From Allofournierella_A excrementavium (GTDB taxonomy: Bacteria > Bacillota > Clostridia > Oscillospirales > Ruminococcaceae): a stretch of 64,000 nt of DNA. Each line of letters starts with the position of its first letter. Positions within the stretch are counted from its first letter, which is position 1. The notes below the pieces were generated by a model, which had not been told where the DNA came from, made no database searches, and saw nothing but the letters and a program-made list of their open reading frames with translations. The stretch covers positions 1 through 64,000 of the forward strand of contig DWVE01000009.1 of NCBI GenBank assembly GCA_019120375.1. The letters run 5' to 3'. Made by a program: the position numbers and the translations under genes. Shown one piece after another: positions 42,046 through 51,800 of the stretch.

Positions 42046-44880
42046 TCACTCCCTGTCCCGCTCCAGGATGGGTTTGAGGTAGCGCCCGGTGTAGGAGGCG
42101 GGGTTTTCCGCCACTTCCTCCGGGGTGCCGGTGGCCACGATGGTGCCGCCCTCACTGCCGCCCTCGGGGCCCAGGTCGATGATATAGTCCGCGCGCTTGA
42201 TGATGTCCAGGTTGTGCTCGATGATGACCACCGTGTTGCCGCCTTCCACCAGTCGGTCCAGCACGCCGATGAGCTTGTGGACGTCCGCCACATGCAGGCC
42301 GGTGCTGGGCTCGTCCAGTACGTAGACGGTGCGCCCGGTCTCCCGGCGGGCCAGTTCCAGCGCCAGCTTGACGCGCTGGGCCTCACCGCCAGACAGGGTG
42401 GTGGCGCTCTGGCCCAGGGTGATGTAACCAAGGCCCACGTCCATCAAGGTTTGCAGCTTGCGGGCGATCTTGGGCACGTTGGCAAAGAAGGTGCAGGCCT
42501 CCTCCACCGTCATGTTCAGCACGTCCGCGATGCTCTTGCCCTTGTACTTGACTTCCAGCGTCTCCCGGTTGTAGCGCGCGCCCTTGCACACCTCGCAGGG
42601 CACGAAGATGTCCGGCAAAAAGTGCATCTCGATCTGCACGATGCCGTCGCCCTCGCAGGCTTCGCACCGGCCGCCCTTCACGTTGAAGCTGAACCGGCCG
42701 GGACCGTAGCCCCGCATCTTGGCGTCCTGGGTCTGGGCAAAGACATTGCGGATGTCGGTGAACACGCCGGTGTAGGTGGCGGGGTTGGAGCGGGGGGTGC
42801 GCCCGATGGGGGCCTGATCGATGCCGATGACCTTGTCCACATACTCCAGGCCCTCGATGGCCTTGAACTTGCCGGGGCGGCGCTTGGCGCCGTTCAGCTC
42901 CATGGCCAGGGCTTTGTAGAACACCTCGTTGATAAGGCTGGATTTGCCCGAGCCGGACACGCCGGTGACGCAGACCATCCGCCCCAGGGGAATGTCCACA
43001 TTGATATTGCGCAGGTTGTTTTCCGCCGCGCCCACGATGCGCAGCTTGTTGCCGGTGCCCTTGCGCCGGGTGGCGGGCACCACGATCTTCTTGCGCCCGG
43101 AGAGGTAATCGCCGGTGATGCTGCGGGGGGCGGCGCAGATGTCCTCCACCGTGCCGGCGGCCACAATCTCACCGCCGTGAACGCCCGCGCCGGGGCCCAC
43201 GTCCACGATGTAGTCCGCCTGGCGCATGGTGTCCTCGTCGTGCTCCACCACGATGAGGGTGTTGCCCAAATCGCGCAGCCGCTTGAGGGTGGCAATGAGC
43301 TTGTCATTGTCCCGCTGGTGCAGGCCGATGCTGGGCTCGTCCAGCACATACAGCACGCCGGTGAGGGCGCTGCCGATCTGGGTGGCAAGGCGGATGCGCT
43401 GGCTCTCACCGCCGGACAGGCCCGACGCCCCGCGGGAGAGGGTCAGATAGTCAAGGCCCACGCTCTGCAGAAAGCCCAGCCGCTCCCTCACCTCCTTCAA
43501 AATGCCGTCGCCGATGAGGTGCTCCTGGTGGGTGAGCTCCATCCCGTCCAGGAACTGCAGCTCCTGCCGCACGCTCATCTCGCAGAAGTCGCTGATGTTC
43601 TTGCCGCCCACCGTCACCGCGAGGCTGGCGGGCTTCAGGCGCTTGCCGTGGCACTCGGGGCACTCCACCCCGTTCATCACGGTGGCGATCTCCTCTTTCA
43701 TCCACTCGCTGCTGGTCTCCCGGAAGCGGCGCTCCAGATTGTTCACGATGCCCTCAAAGTCGTTGAGGTACCGCCCGGAGCCGAACTCGTTCTCCCGGTG
43801 CATCTCGATGCGCTCGCCGCCGGTGCCGTAAAGCAGGGCATTCAGCGCCTTGGCGCTCAGGTCTTTGATGGGAGTATCCAGTGTAAAGCCATAATGCTTT
43901 GCAAGGCCCTCATAGTACATCTCGCTCACCGAGCCCTCGGCGTAGTACCAGCCGCTGGCCTTGATGGCGCCCTCCCGGATGGAGAGCTCCTTGTTGGGGA
44001 TGATGAGCTCCGGGTCCACCCGCATGAAGGTGCCGAGGCCGGTGCACCGCTCACAGGCGCCGAAGGGGTTGTTGAAGCTGAACATCCGGGGCTCCAGCTC
44101 GTTCACCGACACACCGTGCTCCGGGCAGGCGTAGCTCTGGCTGAACTGCATGGTCTCCCCGCCCGGCACATCCACCGTGACCAGCCCGCCGGTGAGGGCA
44201 AGGGCGGTCTCCAGGCTGTCGGCAAGACGGCTGTGGACGTTCCCGTTGATGACCAGACGGTCCACCACGATCTCCACCGTGTGCTTTTTGTTCTTTTCCA
44301 GAGAGATCTCCTCGTCCAGGTCGTACATGTTCCCGTCGATGCGCACCCGGGCGTAGCCGCCCCGGCGGGCGGCGTCCAGCTCTTTCTGCTGGGTGCCCTT
44401 GCGGCCGCGCACCACCGGCGCCAGCACCTGGAAGCGGGTGCCGGCGGGCAGTTCCAGCACGGCGTCCACCATCTGGTCCACCGTCTGCTGGCTGATGACC
44501 CGGCCGCACACCGGGCAGTGAGGAATGCCGATGCGGGCGTACAAAAGACGCAGGTAGTCGTAAATTTCCGTCACCGTGCCCACGGTGGATCGGGGGTTGC
44601 GGTTGGTGGTCTTCTGGTCGATGGAGATGGCGGGCGAAAGGCCCTGGATGTCGTCCACATCCGGCTTTTCCATCTGGCCCAGGAACATGCGGGCGTAGCT
44701 GGAAAGGCTCTCCATATAGCGGCGCTGGCCGTCGGCGTAGATGGTGTCGAAGGCGAGGCTGGATTTGCCCGACCCGGACAAGCCGGTCATGACGATCAGC
44801 TTGTCCCGCGGGATGGTCAGGTCCACGTTTTTCAGGTTGTGCTCCCGCGCACCCTTGATAACGATCTTGTCGTTGCTCAC
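42046..44880 (-). CDS. uvrA: Excinuclease ABC subunit UvrA
   Basis: UvrA is the damage-sensing ATPase of nucleotide excision repair. The 944-residue protein has two ABC ATPase modules (GLSGSGKSSLAFDT near the start and GVSGSGKSSLINEV in the second half) and zinc fingers, including the one around CEACEGDG and CEVCKGARYN. Start is GTG at 44880, with GGGAG upstream. It follows uvrB by 27 nt in the radC-uvrB-uvrA row. Confidence 0.98.
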   Translation of the reverse strand: MSNDKIVIKGAREHNLKNVDLTIPRDKLIVMTGLSGSGKSSLAFDTIYADGQRRYMESLSSYARMFLGQMEKPDVDDIQGLSPAISIDQKTTNRNPRSTVGTVTEIYDYLRLLYARIGIPHCPVCGRVISQQTVDQMVDAVLELPAGTRFQVLAPVVRGRKGTQQKELDAARRGGYARVRIDGNMYDLDEEISLEKNKKHTVEIVVDRLVINGNVHSRLADSLETALALTGGLVTVDVPGGETMQFSQSYACPEHGVSVNELEPRMFSFNNPFGACERCTGLGTFMRVDPELIIPNKELSIREGAIKASGWYYAEGSVSEMYYEGLAKHYGFTLDTPIKDLSAKALNALLYGTGGERIEMHRENEFGSGRYLNDFEGIVNNLERRFRETSSEWMKEEIATVMNGVECPECHGKRLKPASLAVTVGGKNISDFCEMSVRQELQFLDGMELTHQEHLIGDGILKEVRERLGFLQSVGLDYLTLSRGASGLSGGESQRIRLATQIGSALTGVLYVLDEPSIGLHQRDNDKLIATLKRLRDLGNTLIVVEHDEDTMRQADYIVDVGPGAGVHGGEIVAAGTVEDICAAPRSITGDYLSGRKKIVVPATRRKGTGNKLRIVGAAENNLRNINVDIPLGRMVCVTGVSGSGKSSLINEVFYKALAMELNGAKRRPGKFKAIEGLEYVDKVIGIDQAPIGRTPRSNPATYTGVFTDIRNVFAQTQDAKMRGYGPGRFSFNVKGGRCEACEGDGIVQIEMHFLPDIFVPCEVCKGARYNRETLEVKYKGKSIADVLNMTVEEACTFFANVPKIARKLQTLMDVGLGYITLGQSATTLSGGEAQRVKLALELARRETGRTVYVLDEPSTGLHVADVHKLIGVLDRLVEGGNTVVIIEHNLDIIKRADYIIDLGPEGGSEGGTIVATGTPEEVAENPASYTGRYLKPILERDRE

Positions 44881-44907
44881 AGATATACTCTCCCTTGGTC
44901 AGTTTGC

Positions 44908-46917
44908 TCAGCGGCGGCCGCGGCGCTTCTTGGGCGCTTCCGGCTCCTCGGTGGGGTTCTCGCCCCGGCGCAGCCGGTCGATGCGGTCGCGCAGGAAAGC
45001 GGCGTGCTCGAACTCCAACAGACGCGCCGCCTCCTTCATCTCCCGGGTCAGCCGGGTGATGAGCTGTTCCCTCTCGGCCTTGCTCATGCGGTGGCCGGAA
45101 AGTTTTTCGTTCTCCTTGTGGTCGCTGATCTCGATGCCCTCGCGGATGCTCTTGACGATGGTCTTGGGCACGATGCCGTGGGCCTCGTTGTAGGCCATCT
45201 GGATGGCGCGGCGGCGCTCGGTCTCGGTGATGGCCCGCTCCATGCTGGGGGTGACCTCATCGGCATACATGATGACCACGCCGTCGGCGTTGCGGGCCGC
45301 GCGGCCGATGGTCTGCACAAGGCTGGTCTCGCTGCGCAGAAAGCCCTCTTTGTCCGCGTCCAGAATGGCCACCAGCGACACTTCCGGCAGGTCCAGGCCC
45401 TCGCGCAGCAGGTTGATGCCCACGATCACGTCGATGGAGCCGGTGCGCAGGTCCTTGATGAGTTCCATGCGCTCGAAGGTGTCCACTTCGTGGTGCATGT
45501 ATTTCACCTTTACACCGTGCTCGGAAAGGAAGTCGGTCAGATCCTCGGCCATCTTCTTGGTGAGGGTGGTCACCAGCACGCGCTCGTTTTTGGCGGTGCG
45601 CAGGTTGATCTCGCCCAGCAGGTCCTCGATCTGGCCCTCCACGGGTTTCACGATGATCTGCGGGTCCAGAAGGCCGGTGGGGCGGATGACCTGTTCGGCA
45701 ATTTGGGTGCTGTGTTCCCTCTCGTATTCGCCGGGGGTGGCGCTGACGAACACGATCTGGTTCAGCTTTTCTTCCACCTCCTCGAATTTGAGGGGACGGT
45801 TGTCAAAGGCGGAGGGCAGGCGGAAACCGTAGTCCACCAGGGTGCGCTTGCGGGCATAGTCGCCGCCGTACATGGCCCGCAGCTGGGGCAGCATGACGTG
45901 GCTCTCGTCCACGAAGAGCAGAAAATCCTTGGGGAAATAGTCCAGCAAGGTGGTGGGGGTGGAGCCTGGGGCGCGGCCGCTGAGCACGGCGGAATAGTTC
46001 TCGATGCCCTTGCACATGCCCACTTCCTGGAGCATCTCCATATCATAACGGGTGCGCTGGGCGATGCGCTGGGCCTCCAGCAGCTTGCCCTCCTCGGTGA
46101 ACTTGCGCACCTGAACGTCCATCTCTTCCTGGATGCGGGCAAGGCCGGCGCGCATCTTCTCCGGCGAGACGATGTAGTGGCTGGCCGGGAAGATTGCCAC
46201 GTGCTTGATGACATTCTTGCGCTCGCCGGTGAGGGGGTTCATCTCGCTGATGCGGTCCACCTCGTCGCCGAAGAACTCCACCCGGATTGCGGTGTCGCTG
46301 GCGTAGGCAAGGTTTATCTCCACCGTGTCGCCCCGGACGCGGAACTTGTTGCGTACGAAATTGATGTCGTTGCGTTCGTATTGCAGCTTCACCAGCCGGC
46401 GGCACAGTTCGTCCCGGTCCATCTGCATGCCGGGCCGCAGGCTGATGACCATGCTGCGGTAGTCAATGGGGTCGCCCAGGCTGTAAATGCAGGAGACACT
46501 GGCCACGATGATGACGTCCCGCCGCTCGGAGAGGGCCGCCGTAGCGGAGTGGCGCAGGCGGTCTATTTCGTCGTTGATGGCACTGTCCTTCTCGATGTAG
46601 GTGTCGGTGGAAGGAATGTAGGCCTCCGGCTGATAGTAGTCGTAGTAGGAAACGAAATATTCCACCGCGTTCTCGGGGAAGAACTCCCGGAACTCGGTGC
46701 ACAGCTGGGCGGCCAGCGTCTTGTTGTGGGCCAGCACCAACGTGGGCCGGTTCACCTTGGCGATGACGTTGGCCATGGTGAAGGTCTTGCCGCTGCCGGT
46801 CACGCCCAGCAGAGTCTGGGCCTTGTCCCCCCGCAGGATGCCCTCGGCCAGTTTTTCGATGGCCTGGGGCTGGTCGCCGGTGGGATGATAGCTGGAAACA
46901 AGTTTAAACTGATCCAT
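44908..46917 (-). CDS. uvrB: Excinuclease ABC subunit UvrB
   Basis: UvrB verifies the lesion handed over by UvrA and recruits UvrC. The 669-residue protein has helicase motif I (GVTGSGKTFT), the beta-hairpin region (SYYDYYQPEAY), motif VI (QTIGRAARN) and a C-terminal UVR helix pair that contacts UvrC. It ends with a basic lysine/arginine tail. It overlaps the radC stop by 14 nt, and uvrA follows. Confidence 0.98.
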   Translation of the reverse strand: MDQFKLVSSYHPTGDQPQAIEKLAEGILRGDKAQTLLGVTGSGKTFTMANVIAKVNRPTLVLAHNKTLAAQLCTEFREFFPENAVEYFVSYYDYYQPEAYIPSTDTYIEKDSAINDEIDRLRHSATAALSERRDVIIVASVSCIYSLGDPIDYRSMVISLRPGMQMDRDELCRRLVKLQYERNDINFVRNKFRVRGDTVEINLAYASDTAIRVEFFGDEVDRISEMNPLTGERKNVIKHVAIFPASHYIVSPEKMRAGLARIQEEMDVQVRKFTEEGKLLEAQRIAQRTRYDMEMLQEVGMCKGIENYSAVLSGRAPGSTPTTLLDYFPKDFLLFVDESHVMLPQLRAMYGGDYARKRTLVDYGFRLPSAFDNRPLKFEEVEEKLNQIVFVSATPGEYEREHSTQIAEQVIRPTGLLDPQIIVKPVEGQIEDLLGEINLRTAKNERVLVTTLTKKMAEDLTDFLSEHGVKVKYMHHEVDTFERMELIKDLRTGSIDVIVGINLLREGLDLPEVSLVAILDADKEGFLRSETSLVQTIGRAARNADGVVIMYADEVTPSMERAITETERRRAIQMAYNEAHGIVPKTIVKSIREGIEISDHKENEKLSGHRMSKAEREQLITRLTREMKEAARLLEFEHAAFLRDRIDRLRRGENPTEEPEAPKKRRGRR

Positions 46918-47683
46918 GGTTCTCCTTTTTGCCTTGCTCGAGGGCTTTTTCCTTACTGCCCGCCACGCCCTGCATCAGCGTCGGCTCCACGGCGGGCATT
47001 CTGCCCGATTGCTGCAAAGAGATGTAGTCCCCTTCCTTGTCCACGATGATGTGGTCCAGAAAACGGATGCCCAGGCTGGCCAGGGCATTGGCCAGCTCCC
47101 GGGTGAACTGGATGTCGGACGGGCTGGGCAGCGCCGCCCCTGCCGGGTGGTTGTGAGCCAGCACAGCCTGGGTGGCGTGGCACTGCACCGCCAGCCGGGC
47201 GATTTGGGTGCGGGCCATGGCCGCCTCGTTCACAGTGCCCTCGGTGACCTTTTGCATCTTGACGGGGCAGTTGCGGTCATCCAAAAACAGAACATAGACC
47301 TGCTCGGTCACCGCGCCGTAAAACTGCGGGATGAGGTAGGCTGCCACCTCTTCCAGGTCCTGAAACGCCCGTGGTGCGCGGGCGCGGTTCTGGCTGTAGT
47401 AACGGTTGGCGGCGTGCATGGTGGTGAGCAGCCGGGCCACCGCCGGCCCCGCTCCCTCCACGGTGAGGATGTCAGCCTCGCTGGCCTCCAGCACCTGGCA
47501 CAAACTGCCGAAGCGGTCGATGAGGCGGTGGGCCAGAGGATTCGTGTCCTTGCGGGGAATGGCCAGATACAGGATGTACTCCAGCACCTCGTGCTCGGCA
47601 AAGCCGGAAAAGCTGCCTTGCTGGGCGAACCGCCTGCGCATCCGCTGGCGGTGGTTCGTGTGAAGGCTCTTCTCCTGCGGCAT
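46904..47683 (-). CDS. radC: RadC family (JAB/MPN domain) protein
   Basis: A 259-residue RadC-type protein: a helix-hairpin-helix part in the N-terminal half (TVEGAGPAVA) and a C-terminal JAB/MPN+ metal-site domain with HNHPAGAALPSPSD. Despite the name, a direct repair role is not established for the family. AGGAGGG precedes the ATG. It is first in a unit with uvrB and uvrA and overlaps uvrB by 14 nt; it is divergent from the RluA gene. Confidence 0.93.
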   Translation of the reverse strand: MPQEKSLHTNHRQRMRRRFAQQGSFSGFAEHEVLEYILYLAIPRKDTNPLAHRLIDRFGSLCQVLEASEADILTVEGAGPAVARLLTTMHAANRYYSQNRARAPRAFQDLEEVAAYLIPQFYGAVTEQVYVLFLDDRNCPVKMQKVTEGTVNEAAMARTQIARLAVQCHATQAVLAHNHPAGAALPSPSDIQFTRELANALASLGIRFLDHIIVDKEGDYISLQQSGRMPAVEPTLMQGVAGSKEKALEQGKKENHGSV

Positions 47684-47713
47684 CCTGCACCCTCCTTTCC
47701 TGCTGTTTTGCGC

Positions 47714-47742
47714 TTTACGCCGTATCTGATTTATTATATACT
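47714..47742 (+). promoter_or_regulatory. Promoter of the RluA-family gene
   Basis: TTTACG (47714-47719) and TATACT (47737-47742) are 17 nt apart on the plus strand, 36 nt before the TTG start. Confidence 0.6.
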
Positions 47743-47761
47743 ATTTGCAGGCAATTTTAAA
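47733..47761 (-). promoter_or_regulatory. Promoter of radC-uvrB-uvrA
   Basis: TTTAAA (47756-47761) and TATAAT (47733-47738) are 17 nt apart on the minus strand. The -10 boxes of the two divergent promoters overlap, so they cannot fire at the same moment. No LexA-type box is seen. Confidence 0.6.
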
Positions 47762-47778
47762 GAGAGGGGCCAAGCGAT

Positions 47779-48735
47779 TTGAAACAATTTACCGCCGGCG
47801 CAAACGAGGACGGAGCGCGGCTTTCCCGCTTTGTGGAGAGCGTCACCACCGGCCTGCCCGCCAGCCTGCTTTACAAGAGTTTCCGCAACAAGCGCATCAA
47901 GGTGAACGGCAAGCGCCAGACGCCGGACTACCGCCTTTGCAAAGGGGACGTGGTAGAGCTCTATATCAACGACGAGTTCTTTGCCGCCGCGCCCCAAAAG
48001 CCCGCCCCCGCCCGGCGGATGCCAGCTTTGAAGGTGGTGTATGAGGACGAGGCCCTTGCCGTTCTCTACAAGCCCGCCCACCTGCTGTGCCACGGCGACC
48101 GCACCGGCGACGTCAGTCTTGTGGACGCCTTCATCGCTTATCTTGCCCAAAAAGGCGAGTTTGACCCGCAGGCGGAGGCTTCTTTCAAGCCGGCGCTGTG
48201 CAACCGGCTGGACCGGGGCACCGAGGGACTGGTGGTGGGCGCCAAGACGTATGCCGCTTTGCGGGACATGAACGCCGTCATCCGGGACGACCTTGTGCGC
48301 AAGGAGTACCTGACCATCACCTTCGGGGTGCCCGCCGCGGGGCGGCATGTGGCCTACCTGCGTCACGACGAAAAGAACAACAAGGTGAAGGTGCAGGCAG
48401 AGCCCGGCGAGGGCTTCAAGCAGATCATCACCGACGTGACGGTGGAGCGCACCGAAGGCCCCTTCGCCCTCTGCCGCATCGGCCTTGTGACCGGGCGCAC
48501 CCACCAGATTCGGGCGCATCTTGCATTTCTGGGCGCGCCGATGCTGGGCGACATCAAATACGGCAACCGCAAGTGGAACGAAAGGACCGGCTTCAAGACC
48601 CAGGCCCTCTGCGCGGTGAGCCTCACCTTTGCCCAGCTGCCGCCGGAAAATACGCTCTGCGCCCTCAGCGGCAAAACCATCCGGCTGGAGCACCCCGCCA
48701 TTCTGGACAAATTCGCCTCGCTGGCGAGAAAATAA
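47779..48735 (+). CDS. RluA-family pseudouridine synthase
   Basis: A 318-residue RNA pseudouridine synthase with an N-terminal S4-like part (about 12-75) and the catalytic aspartate in CNRLDRGTEGLVV, plus the later TGRTHQIRAHLA motif. It is a second paralogue besides rluD, and its rRNA or tRNA target is not clear. The start is TTG with GAGAGGGG upstream. It is monocistronic, divergent from radC and convergent with polC. Confidence 0.9.
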   Translation: MKQFTAGANEDGARLSRFVESVTTGLPASLLYKSFRNKRIKVNGKRQTPDYRLCKGDVVELYINDEFFAAAPQKPAPARRMPALKVVYEDEALAVLYKPAHLLCHGDRTGDVSLVDAFIAYLAQKGEFDPQAEASFKPALCNRLDRGTEGLVVGAKTYAALRDMNAVIRDDLVRKEYLTITFGVPAAGRHVAYLRHDEKNNKVKVQAEPGEGFKQIITDVTVERTEGPFALCRIGLVTGRTHQIRAHLAFLGAPMLGDIKYGNRKWNERTGFKTQALCAVSLTFAQLPPENTLCALSGKTIRLEHPAILDKFASLARK

Positions 48736-48762
48736 GCCCTTCTCCCCTTTTTTGCAAAAAGC

Positions 48763-48807
48763 ACGGCGGCCCGCCTCCCTCCTTGGGAAACGGGCCGCCG
48801 TTTTTTT
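48763..48807. terminator. Bidirectional terminator between the RluA gene and polC
   Basis: ACGGCGGCCCG (48763-48773) pairs with CGGGCCGCCGT (48791-48801), flanked by seven T on the plus side and a T-rich run on the minus side. Confidence 0.88.
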
Positions 48808-48813
48808 GTTTTT

Positions 48814-51800
48814 TCAGAAGAAGCTGACCTGACTGGTGTCCGGCAGATCGCCAAGAGCACCCACGTTTTTCAGATTCTCCATCACCGCGCTGGACACGCC
48901 GCAGGCCTGCTGCAGTTCCTCCACCGACAGGTATTCCTGCCCGTTGATGGTGGCCGCTTCCAGCGCCTGGGCCGCCGCCTCGCCCACACCTTTCAGCGAG
49001 GCAAAGGGCAGGCGCACCTTGCCGTCCTCCACCATGTAGCGCACGGCGCGGCTCTTGCCCAGCTCGATGGGCAGGAACTCATAGCCCCGGGCCAGCATCT
49101 CGTTCACCAGCTGCAAGGACACCTGGATGTCCTCATCCTTGGCCTTCTTTTCCTCCTTGAGGCGCTGTTCCACCTCTCGCAGGTGCTGCTGGGCCACCTT
49201 GACGCCGCCCACGGCGGCTTCATAGTCGATGTCGTCGCCGCGCACGGTGAAATAGGTGGCGTAGAACGCCTGGGGATGATAGACCTTGAACCACATCAGC
49301 CGGATGGCCGCGATGAGGTAAGCCACCGCGTGGGCCTTGGGGAACATGTACTTTATCTTGCGGCAGGAGTCCATGTACCAGTCCGGCACGCCGCACTCCT
49401 TCATCTTCTCCTCCGCTCCCGGCGGGAAGCCCCCTTTTGCCACCTTGCCCTTTCGGGTGAGCTCCATGATGTTGAAGGCCAGCTTGGGTTCCAGCCCCTT
49501 GTGCAGCAGATAGGTCATGATGCTGTCACGGCAGCCGATAACGTCGGAAATGGTGCAGATCTGGTTTTTGATGAGGTCCTGGGCGTTGCCGTTCCACACG
49601 TCGGTGCCGTGGGACAGGCCCGAGATCTGGATCAGGTCGCTGAAATTCTTGGGCTGGGCTTCGATGAGCATCTGCCGCACGAAGGGGGTGCCCAGCTCCG
49701 GGATGCCGAAGGTGCCGGTCTGGCTGCCGATCTGCTCCGGGGTGACACCCAGCGCCTCGGTGCTCACCAGCAGGCTGATGACCCGCTGATCGTTCATGGG
49801 CACCTGGTCCATGGGGATGCCGGTCATATCCTCCAGATACTTGTACATGGTGGGCACATCGTGGCCCAGCTCGTCCAGCTTGAGCAGCGTATCGTGGAGG
49901 TATTTGAATTCGAAGTGGGTGGTCAGCACACCCTTGTCCTTGTCGTCGGCGGGGTGCTGGATGGGGCAGAAGTCCTGAATTTCGTGCACGTCCGGCACGA
50001 CCACCATGCCGCCCGGGTGCTGGCCGGTGGTGCGCTTGACGCCGGTGCAGCCCACGGTGAGGCGGTTTTCCTCGGCGCGGTTCACCGTGCGGCCCCGCTC
50101 TTCCAGGTACTTCTTCACATAGCCGTAGGCCGTCTTGTCCTGCAGGCCGGACACGGTGCCCGCCTTGAACACGTACTCCTTGCCGAACAGCTCTTCCGTG
50201 TAGCGGTGGACCTGGCTCTGGTACTCGCCGGAGAAGTTCAGGTCAATATCCGGTTCCTTGTCGCCGTCGAAGCCCAGGAAGGTCTCGAAGGGGATGTCGT
50301 GGCCGTCCACGATGAGCTGCGCGCCGCAGCGGGGGCAGGTCTTGTCCGGCAGGTCGAAGCCGTCCGCCACGCTGCCGTCGGTGATGAACTCGCTGTACTG
50401 GCACTTGGGGCACAGATAGTGAGGCGGCAGGCTGTTCACCTCGGAGATGCCCGAGAAGTGAGCCACGGCGGAGGAGCCGACGGAACCACGGCTGCCCACC
50501 TGATAGCCGCCGGCGTTGGAGTAGGCCACCAGCTTGACGGCAATGACGTACAGCACGGCGAAACCGTGGCCGCAGATGGAGTCCAGTTCCCGCTGCAGGC
50601 GGGTCTGGACGATTTCGGGCAAGGGGTCGCCGTAATGCTTTTTGGCGGTGGACCAGGTGGCGTCGCGCAGCTGCTGCTCCGCGCCCTCGATGGAGGGCGG
50701 GAAGGTACCCTTGGGAATGGCCCGGATGCCGCCGTCGCACATGTCGGCGATTTTGTTCGGGTTCTTCACCACAATCTCGAATGCCTTGTCCTTGGGCAGA
50801 TAGTAGAACTGGTCCAGCATGTCCTGAGTGGTGCGGTAGTAAAGAGGAGCCTGGTTGTCGGCGTCCTTGAAGCCGTTGCCCGCCTGCAGCACCGCCCGGT
50901 AGACCGAGTCCTCCGGGTCCTGGAAATGCACGTCGCCGGTGGCCACCACCGGCATGTGCAGCACTTCGCCCAGCTTGATGATAGTGCGGTTGAAGTCCTG
51001 TATCTTCTCGATGGAATCCACCAGGTGCTCCCGCAGCATGTACTCGTTGTTGCCCAGGGGCTGCACTTCCAGAAAGTCGTAGTATTCCGCGATGCGGCAC
51101 AACTCTTCAAAGCTGCGCCCCTCCACAACAGCCCTATAAAGCTCACCGGCTTCACAGGCAGAACCGATGATAAGGCCCTCCCTGTATTTGTCCAGCACGC
51201 TGCGGGGAACGCGGGGTTTTTTGAAGAAATACTTGGTGTGGGCCTCGCTGACGATTTTATAGAGGTTTTTCAAGCCCAGCTGGTTGCGCACCAGGATGAT
51301 GAGGTGGTAGTACTTCTTTTTGATGACCGCCGTGTTGCCGCCACCCAGGCCGGTGTTGATCTGTTCCACCGTCTTGACCCCTTTGAGGGCCAGATCCTCC
51401 AGCATTTTGCAGAAGATCTTGGCAAGCGCCATGGCGTCGTCCACCGCGCGGTGGTGGTTGAAGGGTTCGATTTCCAGGTGGTCGTTGATGGTATCCAGCT
51501 TATAGTTGCGCAGGCCATGATAGAGGTTCTGGGCCAGAGGCAGGGTGTCGATGTAGGAATTCTCCAGCCGCAGGCCGGCCTTTTCCGCCGCCGCACGCAT
51601 GAAGCGCATGTCAAAGTTATGGGCGTTGTGGGCGATGAGCACCCGGTCGCCTGCAAACTCCATGAACTGCTTGATGGCTTCGTCCGGGCTGGGGGCATCG
51701 GCCACCATGGCGTCGTTGATGCCGGTGAGCTCCACGATCTTGGGCGGGATGGGCTTGCCGGGATTCACGAATGTGCCGAAGGTCTTGGTTATCTGGCCAT

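Noticed and set aside
42037..47049. A 1670-codon open frame on the plus strand
   Set aside because: It runs antisense through the whole of uvrA and uvrB. Its composition is the mirror of those genes, with many His, Leu, Gly and Val, and it has no domain or ribosome binding site. Long antisense frames are normal at this GC content.
47684..47778. SOS (LexA) box controlling radC-uvrB-uvrA
   Set aside because: No GAAC-N4-GTTC type palindrome is present in the radC promoter region.
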